Positions 12,261-22,300 of a stretch of DNA of 64,000 bases are shown piece by piece. Position 1 is the first letter of the stretch; every line of letters starts with the position of its first letter. The position numbers and the translations under genes were made by a program. Below the pieces are notes generated by a model. It saw nothing but the letters and a program-made list of their open reading frames with translations, was not told the DNA's origin and ran no database searches. Origin of the DNA: Schistosoma haematobium (Eukaryota; Platyhelminthes; Trematoda; Strigeidida; Schistosomatidae); the NCBI RefSeq assembly GCF_000699445.3, contig NC_067198.1:2237301-2301300 (forward strand), written 5' to 3'.

Positions 12261-12469
12261 GTCGGCGGATCTTAATTTGACAGTCGTATTTCATGATGAT
12301 CGTATAAGCTAAGGACAAAACAAAATAAGTAACAGTTGTGATATGGACAACATAATGATATAAGAACAATTATGCATTGTCACATGTACCGTATATATTA
12401 AAAAGACCAAATTTAACATTTACAAAGTTGAATATACACTGTTATACTTTAGTATACAACATAGTGCCT

Positions 12470-12900
12470 CCAAATGCCCTGATACGATCGAAGGTGGGAA
12501 GAGTCCGTTCCCCCTATCGAAATGCTCTCACATGGCCACGTGCATACAACCACTGACAGTGAAGTTCTATTCACTGCCCTCTCGTGGCAGGGATATTGTT
12601 TACGAAATTGAAAGGACGAAAAGCGAATGTCCGGCGCTTTAATCGGGTTGGTGGATATGGATAATCCAACTAGGGGAGTTGGAAAATCCTAATTTCAAAC
12701 CAATGGTCCACAAGGACATAAGGATCCTGAGGGAACAAATGGCGTATTGGACATCGGATACCATGAGACTACATCTTCCGACGTTACTCTATTGCCCTGT
12801 GGATCAGACCTTCAGGTCAAAGGATCCGGGTGTGGTCTCTTAAGCAAATCACCTGCTTTATTTTGAGCACCGGGACAGTATACCAACCCTCACACAAAAC
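12470..12900 (+). repeat. Dispersed repeat (CCCCCAAATG family)
   Basis: Begins TGCCTCCAAATGCCCTGATACG and contains CGAATGTCCGGCGCTTTAATCGG, as in the copies at 18863 and 52893. It ends near GACAGTATACCAACCCTCAC. Intronic. Confidence 0.65.
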
Positions 12901-13362
12901 TATGATAGTTTTATTTTCTCATTAGTTAACATAAATTCAAAATGTATTATATGAAGCTATAAACAATGGGAAAGTAAAAAAACATTGTCAGGAAAACAAG
13001 AATGTATACATTGCAAATACAATTCAGCTGATTTATAGTACATATGTATCATACAATGGAATAGTAGATAAGATATTCGTCTTCTGAACTTTCAATGAAA
13101 ATTCATTCGCAGATTTATTGCTTGTCATTGTTGCTATGTTTTGGACTCATGGATGGTTGTTGAAATTTTAGAAGTAACATTTGTTGATTCAAAAAGTTTA
13201 AGAGTGACATGTTATCTTATTATCAACATTATTATCACTCTATGAGTCTGTAGGGGCTGGTACTATGTCAAGCCCATATGTATTGGTCTTTTACCCTCTG
13301 GATAGGCCAATCTATTCATTATTCTCAAGTCATATTTTCACCATGTTACTTATTAGCTTGTA

Positions 13363-13730
13363 GTGACCTACTTTTATCAAGAGAACGTGATTGGTTTAAT
13401 GGAAACAATCATTATTATAACCAATTGTGCCAGTGATTGTTTTACTGTACTTGTTTGTTTGACTGTACCAAAACACATACATTCTTCCATTGATTGTGAC
13501 CTTGCACGGATTCGGTTAAGCTCAGTAACGACACTTGTACTCCTTTGGCACGATCTCGGTATTCTTTCAATACCACGAGATCGCCAACAAATACATTTCG
13601 ACTACAGCCATCGACTGCCTCCTGATATTTTGGCTTACGGGGGATCTTATCGGTTAACTGGCACGTAGTCTTCCTGTAGTGGTGATCATAGTCAACAACG
13701 ACTCGACGCCTCACTACAAGCTAACCAACT
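13363..13730. other. Unassigned intron block with a short minus-strand frame
   Basis: A less AT-rich stretch. The minus-strand frame 13714-13442 contains N-V-F-V-G-D-L-V-V-L, which faintly recalls the C-terminal part of retroelement integrases. The evidence is weak and no element boundary is visible. Confidence 0.2.
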
Positions 13731-13773
13731 TTGACTGTTTTTATATGTGAGTGTATGTGCGTTAATTACTTAC

Positions 13774-13865
13774 CCCATTCATCATATTTCTGTAACTTAT
13801 TTTTCTTTGACTATAATTATCGATTAATGCTTGATTAAATGGAATTGGCTCACTCGCTTTCTGCA
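13774..13865 (-). CDS. Giant coiled-coil protein gene, small 3' exon with an apparent 1-base deletion
   Basis: A 92-bp exon bounded by CTTAG before 13865 and GGG|GTAAGT after 13774. The incoming split codon gives V-Q-K-A-S-E-P-I-P-F-N-Q-A-L-I-D-N-Y-S-Q-R-K. The outgoing phase demanded by the next exon instead reads N-K-L-Q-K-Y-D-E-W. The two frames meet at a run of five A (13800-13804 on the plus strand as T). One extra A would join both halves and make the exon 93 bp. Either the assembly lost a homopolymer base, the gene is broken here, or splicing differs. The frame immediately past the indel resembles the neighbouring exons better than the uncorrected frame does. Confidence 0.65.
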
Positions 13866-14224
13866 CTAAGCATCATTTTGTTTTGCTTAGCTCTTTCCTT
13901 TTCACTTTGTTTCTCTGATTGTCTGTCCAAATCAACGATTGTACGAAATATACGTATTCGAAATTCATTCTCATATTTGATTTATTTAATTCCATTATTC
14001 AACAACGGCTATTTAAGTCAGTGATTACATATGACGGTAGCTGGGATATATATTTCAGTAACAATCAGAAACGATCAAACTAAAGTCAGATAAAGGGCCA
14101 CTAAAAGACGATTAGAACTACAAAAATTCCACATCAATGGCCTAAATCGGTAATATTACATTAAAAAGAATGTTAATTATAAATAATTGATCAATAAAAT
14201 ATTAAATAACGTATTAATCAGTAC

Positions 14225-14387
14225 CTGAACGTAATGAAGTTTTGTCCGTTCCTAAGCTTAAATCTTCTTCAATTGATGACAATCCTTGACTGCTTTTATT
14301 TAACAAGCCTGTTAACCGATTTAATTGACTGTTTGCATTTGTCAATCTCTGTCTTAAACACCAATTAGTATCAGACTGAAGGTCTAG
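14225..14387 (-). CDS. Giant coiled-coil protein gene, small 3' exon (163 bp)
   Basis: A short exon recognised from an open frame bounded by TATTTAG before 14387 and TTCAG|GTACTG after 14225. It enters in phase 0 and leaves one base of a split codon. The encoded 54 residues begin L-D-L-Q-S-D-T-N-W-C-L-R-Q-R-L and are helical and Leu/Asn-rich. A second AG four bases downstream of the chosen acceptor would give an early stop, which fixes the acceptor. The donor is weaker than the others (GTACTG). Frame and phase agree with the exon upstream. Confidence 0.75.
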
Positions 14388-14479
14388 CTAAATACGAATA
14401 AGCATACAAATGAATAGAAAAAACAAACAAGATGTTATATGAAGTTTAATAAACAATGAAAACTAGGTATCATAGCATT

Positions 14480-14850
14480 TATAATTTATGCGTTAGTCGT
14501 AATCAGTCATCTGCAACATAGGACCAGGCATATAAATGAATCAGTTCAAATTGACATACCTGATTAGTACAAGACGAACGCTAAATTCATAGAAACAGTT
14601 ACTTCAATGGAAGTGTTAGTTCGTAGAAAGAAAGGTATAAAGTAGTTTTAATCTCACAGACAAAGAGTGTTTACACCGACGTCATTGTGATCGATCCTGA
14701 GCCATATCACCCAAATTATCTAACCATTGGCTATTATAGTTGGGTGCACCTCAACCAGGTAGTTTGCATCTTCCAACATGGCATAGACTAGAAGTTATTG
14801 ACTTTATGAACTGATGCTACGTTTTGGTTTGGCCGCCACTAACTTTTTTC
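14480..14850 (-). pseudogene. RTE-type LINE 3' end, decayed (minus)
   Basis: The minus-strand translation with stops gives C-H-V-G-R-C-K-L-P-G and L-D-N-L-G-D-M-A-Q, the conserved C-terminus seen again at 15020-15340 and 60240-60640. Intronic, just upstream of the 14225-14387 exon. Confidence 0.65.
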
Positions 14851-15019
14851 AATCCGTTGTAGATAGATATAGAAGTAGTCAGTTAGGAGTATGTTTATTT
14901 TTCATTTACAAGTAAAACAGTTTCTAGCTTTTGAAAATTAACTATTGTTTAGTTGTATAAAATATTCTCTTAAGTATATTGACGGCTTAGTTATCTTTAA
15001 ATGTTATAATATGCGTAGC

Positions 15020-15570
15020 AAGTTAAGTCATAGAAACTTCATCAGTTGAGAATGGCTGGGACACGTGTTACGTATGCCCAACCACCGACTGCCTCGACGT
15101 GCGATGTCCAGTGGTATAGGAGTAGGTTGGAAGAATGTTAGGGGCGGCCAGAGCAAAACATGGCAAAAGTCCATGAAGTCACTGACAAGTGGACTGAGTC
15201 ATGTTGGTAGGTGTAGACTACCTGGTTGGGGACCGCGAGATGATAGAAACCGATGGTTAGAGACCCTGAATGACATGACTCAAAATCCTTTGCGATGGCG
15301 TAGGTGCATCTACTCTTTGTGTTCTTCCATATTCTAATCTTCTGATTCCTCCTTGTCCCTTTTTTCTCTTTCCGAATTTACTTCACTGGATTATGCTCTT
15401 TCAATAACATCTTCAAACCCTAATCTTTCCGATTACTGCTTATACTCTTACTACCTCTACCACTATGGGAGTTGAATCGACAACTGCATACCTGTTCTAA
15501 TGTGGTATGGCAACTCGAACTGATGTACGTACGTACGAAGTTCTACGTTGTTACTGACTGACTGACTGAA
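15020..15570 (+). pseudogene. RTE-type LINE 3' end (plus)
   Basis: Open frame of 90 residues at 15065-15337 with L-R-M-P-N-H-R-L-P-R-R-A-M, S-H-V-G-R-C-R-L-P-G-W-G-P-R-D-D and W-R-R-C-I-Y-S-L: the C-terminal region downstream of the RT domain in RTE-like elements. The 3' tail reaches the TGACTGACTGACTGA repeat near 15562. 5' truncated, so not autonomous. Confidence 0.75.
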
Positions 15571-16154
15571 GTCATAGAAACGAAGTTTCATGTTCCTATA
15601 TGTTAAGCGTTTATTGAAAAACTGTTTCTCAACTGTTGTTTTTCAAAAGGAAAGAATTTTCTTCATTAATTCATCCTATATTACAGACATCATGTGTATC
15701 CGAATTCATATAGAGTGAATAAAACCGTTATTTCCGTAAAATAGCACCCAGATGTAAAGAAGTTGGTTAGTTGCCAGTTTCATCTTTATTTTGTAGAGAT
15801 GGATCATCCTGTATTTTCAGAATTACACCATGAAAGGAGATGGATGGATTTACTTCATTTTTAGGGTTGAATGAACAATTTTGGAAGAAGGTAAAACGTC
15901 AGCTGTGTAAACATTCTCATCACAAATGACCAATGTGTCGTTTATATTACGTAAACAAGTTGAGGCATTTAATAACTTATTCGAATAGATGATTTTCAAG
16001 TTTCAACATGCGATAATACACTAAGAATGGGGGGGGGCACAGCAGATCTTATGGCAATCATATCCTTTTGGTCTATAAAACCACATTATGTTAACATTGA
16101 GATTGAAGCGTTAAGATTGTCACATAACAATATACACAATCAGTTAAATGCATA

Positions 16155-16372
16155 AAATGTTTTTATTGAGATCATGAATCGATTGATGTTAAACCACCGT
16201 TGGAAACCTGAAAATACTGGACAACCATTTCGTCCTATCATAGGACTCCTCAGGAGGGTGAATCCACAAACCCAGGACCTTCGGTCTCGCGCGTGAACAT
16301 TCAAACCTCTAAACTAATGAGCCGGCATCTAGTGGTGTTAATGTCTAACTTTAACCAATCCACGGAAATTCA
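16155..16372 (-). mobile_element. tRNA-derived SINE next to a splice donor, hammerhead core intact
   Basis: Minus strand reads CTGAGGAGTCC, AGGACGAAAT and GTCCAG, so core and cleavage triplet are present; stem I is decayed. Its 5' end (TTTCCGTGGATTGG) lies within about 10 bp of the GTAAGT donor at 16382. Confidence 0.75.
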
Positions 16373-16382
16373 TTTCACTTAC

Positions 16383-16961
16383 TTCAGATGTAACAATATG
16401 ATATTGATCTAAAAGATATTTGGCTAAACTGCGTAATTCATGCAAATTTCTCAAATGATCCACAGAACTAATTAATTCATTTATTGATGTTTTTTCTGAA
16501 CGTCTTGGATAAGTTAAATTTCCTGTAAAACTTAAATTAGATGAATCAGATATTTCAGAGATCCGTTTAGATTGTGAAAACGATGTAGTAGTTGTAGTGG
16601 TATTAGTAGGTGTAATAGATGAAAGAGTTTGAATAAAACAATTAACTCCTGAAGTTGTCGTTGTAGTGATACTTGTAACAGTTGTACTACATACTGGATG
16701 TTCTTCTAATAATGATGATGTTAAACATGGAGAAAATGAAAGAGATGATTGAAGGCTTTTTTGAACACTTTTTTCCTGAGTTTGTTGTTGTATACTATTG
16801 TTTATTGGGATAGTTGTTAATAGTTCCGTCAAGATATTGATTAACTCTTCTTGTCTGCGTTCAGATAATAGTGGTTTTTTTGATTCAAGAAAATGTTGAT
16901 TCATTTGATTTAATGCATTCAATGCATTTTGAACTAACGTATACAAATGTTGTTCATACCA
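16383..16961 (-). CDS. Giant coiled-coil protein gene, exon 3' of the giant exon
   Basis: Exon of 579 bp (193 codons), phase 0 at both ends. The acceptor is CTTTTTTTTAG before 16961, and the exon begins W-Y-E-Q-H-L-Y-T-L-V. The donor is GAA|GTAAGT after 16383; the reading frame past it runs into a SINE and is intronic. Residues about 5-50 form an amphipathic Leu/Asn-rich helix (LVQNALNALNQMNQHFLE). A Ser/Thr/Gln low-complexity stretch follows, then a second helical part ending LRSLAKYLLDQYHIVTSE. The phase matches the giant exon, and the 2.4-kb intron between them holds only repeats. Function unknown. Confidence 0.85.
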
Positions 16962-17014
16962 CTAAAAAAAAGAAGTATAGAATCTTAGTTATTTGTGTAT
17001 TATATATGAATCTA

Positions 17015-17345
17015 TTACTTAGTAGAGCGGATTACCTAGTGGGACGGATGACTCACGAACTAACGTGAGCGGTAACCTGGGTGGTAGAGATCTGGCTAAT
17101 CACCTACTTGACCGATACCCTCAAACCGATTACGAACTCCACAAAGAAACACAGCACAATTACTCTTGGATGGAAAAAAGATTTAAAAAATTGACAAAAG
17201 TGGTGCATGTAATGTACGGGGTTGCTCCTTACGGGGCAACTCCAACTGGTTGCAAAAACAACTATTCTAGCACCAGTAGTTGTGCTGTGCTACGATGTGG
17301 CCTGTTTCCCTCCAGAAGGGCCTACTAAGCTTCACCAACTTATTT
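17015..17345 (+). repeat. Unassigned GC-richer repeat-like block
   Basis: Contains ATGTACGGGGTTGCTCCTTA, CGGGGCAACTCC and TGGCCTGTTTCCCTCCAG, and differs sharply from the AT-rich intron around it. Probably a fragment of a non-LTR element; no domain recognised. Confidence 0.35.
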
Positions 17346-18114
17346 GGCTGGAAGGGGGGGCACTTAGTAACTGTGAGAAAGAAACGTGATAAAACAACTG
17401 ATTGATAATCGTAAAATGATCCAAGCGAGTTGGCAAAATAGTTATTCTTTTTTCTTGAACCTAAGCTTCAAATTTCAGTTGAGTTCTGTCACAACAATGA
17501 AGTACTGATCAGAGTTTATTTAAAATCTACAAAAAGTTGAAAAATGTTTCTGTTCCACATCACTGATATTTATCATATTGTCAATTACATCCAATTATCA
17601 TGAAGAATATCTTTCCAATCAAGCAATAAGTTAGAATAGGTGGTAAATGTTAATAAACTTTAGTTGTTTGCCAACATTCGAATACAATTAGAGGAAGTTA
17701 GTGTGGTAAACCCGCCTGATTTAGTGTAAGTTTAGATAATGCATATGAAATTCCGATTTAACGAATATTCAGTGTCATTCACCTTCAACTAACGATTGGG
17801 TGTACGATCAATAAATGGTTGGTCTTTCTGGGGAAAAAAAGAAGCACGTTAAATTCATATAATTCATTCTTGTTTATAAAGCATTGGGAGAATTGGAAAA
17901 GTAAACAACATCGAATTTGTTCCACAGTTTATGAATAAGGTGGGGATATTTAGCTGCTTAGGTCTTATGAGTAACATTCAGCTAGGAACTACTCATGCAG
18001 TTGATTTACAGTAAAGCAATAAATTGAGATGTCTTCTGACTTTAAATGACTTATTTTTATTCCACTTATTCCCCTTGAAATAACGACAGTCAGTGGAACT
18101 ATAGTATCATTATT
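17346..18114. other. Intron sequence, nothing recognised
   Basis: AT-rich intron 3' of the giant exon with no frame, repeat boundary or structured RNA that I can support. Confidence 0.5.
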
Positions 18115-18470
18115 TTGAACCCAATGCATGCACAAATGTTTTCTAGGTTGGCGGTTCGTATCTGCCTCGTCAATCTCTAGTGCTTAAATCAAGTTGGTGA
18201 GTATGAAGCATCCATCTAAGGAAGTTAGAAAACTGATTCCGAAACAATGGTGAACATAAACTCTAGAATCCTGAGAGATCGAATGGATTAGGAACCTATT
18301 GTTGGTAACCAGATATTGTAGGATTGTATCTCCTAACATTGCCCTATTGCCTCGTGGACCATAGGCTCAGATGTGGTCCCCTGCTTTGGCTTGAGTACCA
18401 AGATGGTATTACGGCTCACAAACAAATCCAATGATTTGTTTGGTGCCCTTTTGTAACAATATTTATGTAT
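18115..18470 (+). repeat. Dispersed repeat (CCCCCAAATG family), decayed copy
   Basis: Diverged relative of the copy at 18863-19330: it shares the middle (guanine-rich ATCAAGTTGGTGAGTATG part, CTGAGAGATCGAATGG) and the 3' end GGTGCCCTTTTGTAACAATAT. The 5' part is weak. Confidence 0.5.
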
Positions 18471-18862
18471 TTACATAAATAGATAGACAGACAGAAATCC
18501 TATCGAAAATCAAATCAACAGTCAGATTTTCATTGTTCCGATGCTGTTTATCGGTTGTAAGTTAAATGATAACCGTCAGCCACAAAAAAGTGATACCAAG
18601 CACATATGAGTAACAGTAGAAGCTGCCACATCACGTTAAGATGACAACAGGAAGTTAAGAGAAAAGAATCCCATGTAGTTTTCAAATACTCATCTAATGA
18701 TCATAGATCCTTTTTTTAGGTATAGAGATGGCGACTTTCTTTGTAGAACGCTTGCATAGGTAAACACATTCAGCACAAATTAGCCTCCTGTAGTTATCCT
18801 CATGAAAGTGATCATTAATAATGAGAAGATTATAGGGGATTCAACATTGTTTACTACTATAA

Positions 18863-19330
18863 CCCCCAAATGTCGTGGTACGGCCGAGAGTGGGGAGAGT
18901 CCGCTCTCCCTCTCAAAATGCTCTCACATGGCCACGCGTATATAGCCTCTGCCAGGGAAGTCCTATTCATTGCCTTTTCGTGGCGGGGGTGTTGTTTACG
19001 AAAATGAGAGGACGAAAAGCGAATGTCCGGCGCTTTAACCGGATTCAAAACCAAACCAATGGTGCACATGGGCTCAAGTATCCTGCTGGAACAAATGGCG
19101 TATGAACCAATTGTTGGTCACCGGCTACCATGAGACTGCATCTCCTTATGATGCTCCACTGCCTTATGGATCAGACCTTCAGGTCGAAGGCTCCGGGTGT
19201 GGTCCCCCAAGGAAACCACGTGCTTCAGTTTGAGCACTCAGGCAGTATCACAGCCATCAGACATATCGAATGAGATTTGTATGGCGCATATGTATTTGGT
19301 GCCTCCTTGTACCAATATGAATGTGTTAAA
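18863..19330 (+). repeat. Dispersed repeat, family with CCCCCAAATG start, near full length
   Basis: Starts CCCCCAAATG and contains a pyrimidine-rich box, CTCTCACATGGCCACG and CGGCGCTTTAACCGG. It ends in an AT-rich tail with AATAAATTAATAAATAA. It is related to 12470-12900, 9707-9860, 18115-18470, 63225-63480 and the foldback at 52893-53655. No long coding frame, so it is probably a non-autonomous element. It lies in the intron 3' of the giant exon. Confidence 0.7.
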
Positions 19331-19389
19331 ATAAATTAATAAATAATCATAAATAATTATTAGAAAATTAATAACAAAATATCACTTAC

Positions 19390-22300
19390 ATCCATATCTT
19401 CATGATAAGATATTTGATCAGTAGATTGATCTGTCATTTCTATTGTTTCAACATTTATAAATAATTGATTCTTAGAAGTGGATGATATTGTATCGATTTG
19501 TTGTTCAATGGATTCTTTTGATTTGAACATATTGATATTAATACGATGAATTGGTATACTATTTATATCGATTGGATCTATATTTTCCCAATATAAAAAT
19601 TTATTAAGTTTCTTTATGAGAACTTGATTGTTTAATATAGATGAAGATAGATTATATTTATTATGATTTATTGATTCTTCGTCAGATTTATTATTTGTTG
19701 AGATGATGTATAATAGTTCCGTATCACGTAAATGTAATAAACGCAGAACAAATTCTAGTGAATATTGGTCAGTATTGTTAGTAGAAGTTTTATAATTGTT
19801 TGAAATAATAGTCTGAGATTGTTCTTTATCATGAATTCTATTAACATTAGAAGAATCATGTGATTGTTTCTCGTCACTTATAAAATCTACATCAGGTAAA
19901 ATAGGTACTTTAGTTGAAAATGATATCACTTCATCTGTAGAACCAATAACAGAAGTATCTTTCAATTCATTAGTAGAATAATCTCTTCTTATATCCAGTA
20001 AGCTTTGTTCTGTGTCATTCACATTGAAATCTTCTTCAACTATTCTACTAACATCAAAAGAACTATGTGATTGTTTCTCATCACTTATCAAATGTACATC
20101 AGGTGGAATAGATACTTTATTTAATAGTGATATCACTTCATCTGTAGAATCGATAACAGGAATATCTTTGAATTCATTACAATAATCTGTTCTTATATCC
20201 AATAAACTTTGTTCTGTGACATTGACATTGAAATCTTCTTCAACTATTCTACGGACATCAGAAGAACCGTGTAATTGTTTCTCGTCAATCATAAAACGTA
20301 CATCATTTGTAATAGGCACTCTAGTTAAAAGTGACATCACTTCATCTGTAGAATCAATAACAGAAGTATCTTTCAATTCATTAGTAGAATAATCTCTTCT
20401 TAAATCCAGTGCACTTGTTTCTGTCACATTGACATTGAAACCTTCTTCAACTATTCCACTCATATCAAAAGAACTATGTGATTGTTTCTCATCACTTAAC
20501 AAATGTACATAAGGTGGATTAGGTACTTTGTTTAACAGTGATATCACTTCATCTGTAGAATCAATAACAGGAGAATCTTTCAATTCATTAGAATAATCTT
20601 TTCTTACATCCAGTAAAGTTTGTTCTTCAAATATTCTACTAACATCAGAAGAACCATGTGATTGTTTCTGATCAATTTTAATCGGTACTTTAATTAAAAG
20701 TGACATCACTTCATCTGTAGAATCAATAACAGGAGAATCTTTCGATTCATTAGTAGAATAATCTCTTCTTATATCCAGTACACTTGTTTCTGTCACATTG
20801 ATATTGACATTTTCGTCAACTATTCTACTCACATCAAAAGAACTAGGTGATTGTTTCTCGTCACTTATCAAATGTACATCAGGTGGAATAGGTACTTCAG
20901 TTAAAAGTGATACCACTTCATCTGTAGAATCAATAATAGGAGTATCTTTCTGATGTTTATTATCAATACATTCAATAGTTTTACTTTTCTCGTTCAAAAA
21001 TATTTCTTTATCAAGTATATATTGATGTGATACGTAAATATCTTCTTTTACTTTATTTTCTACATTAGTATTATCTTCATCATCATCATCTAATGTTTTG
21101 ATTTGTTCAATATTCTTTTGTTCTATTTGTTGTATCATCTGTTTTCTAATAGAATTTAATTGATTTGTATATAGTTTAATTTTTTCCATGATATTTTCAA
21201 TATCTATATTGATAGAAAGATTCTCTATATCATTATCATTACTTACGTTGATTGATTCAGTTGACATGGTAACTAAATTATTAGTTACTATGTTATCTAT
21301 GATAATTGTTTGATTATTAAATAATGATTGTAATTGAATCATTTCAATATGAAGTTTATTACATTCATTAGTTAATTGATTTAATTTATCATTCAATAAA
21401 TTATATTGATTTTCTATAATACTTATTCTATTGATATAAGTTTGGAAATCTTTAATCAATATATTAAATATTGGCATAATTTCATTTGGATTTAATATAT
21501 TTATAGAATAATTATCATGATGATTTAATTCATCATTCAAATGATTACAAGTCATTGAAAGGATATCTCTTGGTGCTGTTGTTGTAGTTATGGTTGCTAT
21601 ATCATGATCATTATTGATTTTATTTCGTAAAATCAATAAATCATTCAAGATTATATTCATATTGATTTTCCATTGATTATTGATTTTTTTCAAATCAATC
21701 AATTGTTGTTGAATATATTTTGAATTATTTAGATCCATTTCAATCTTTTCAATTTTTGTTATGATTTTATTCATTTTATTCAGTAAACAATGACCAGTTT
21801 GTAATAGAGAATTATTGAATTCGTATAGTTGTTTTTCTTGTTGTTGTTGTTGTGGTGGTGGTGGAGGTGGTGATGATGATGATGGTGGTGGTGGAACAAG
21901 TACATTGGATTCATTTTCTATAGAACTAGATCTTGATATTAAATCATTATTAGAATGAATAATATTTTCTACTTTCTTCCAATAACAATATTGATTTGTA
22001 GTTTGTTTTAATTGATTTATTTTATTTAAGTATAAACCTTCAATTAATAATTGATAAATGATATTATAATTATTTTTATAATCAATAATTTCTTTGATTA
22101 ATTCTTTTCTATTATTTAATAAATAATCAATAAATTTGAAGTATTGATTACATTCAATTGATTCTTCATTGGATATTGATTTATTATTATTATTGATTAA
22201 TGATTGGAATATGTTTAATTCTTTTGTAATTTCATTCAATATTTTACGATATAATTGATTATTGATTATTATTAATTGATTATTTTGTTTAGTTAAATAT

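Noticed and set aside
13442..13714. Minus-strand 90-codon frame as an integrase
   Set aside because: Only a faint G-D-L-V-V-L match, no catalytic residues and no element boundaries.
13774..13865. A hidden extra exon between 13774 and 10831 to fix the phase conflict
   Set aside because: No good exon was seen in that 2.9-kb intron, and a single A in the A5 run resolves the phase while joining two sensible peptide halves. It is not fully excluded.
15065..15337. The 90-codon frame as a host gene
   Set aside because: It is the C-terminal end of an RTE-type LINE, found again in decayed form at 14480-14850 and 60220-61460.
19360..19389. Stop codon of the giant frame as the true C-terminus
   Set aside because: GAT|GTAAGT at 19389 is a perfect donor, and the next exon at 16961 continues in phase.
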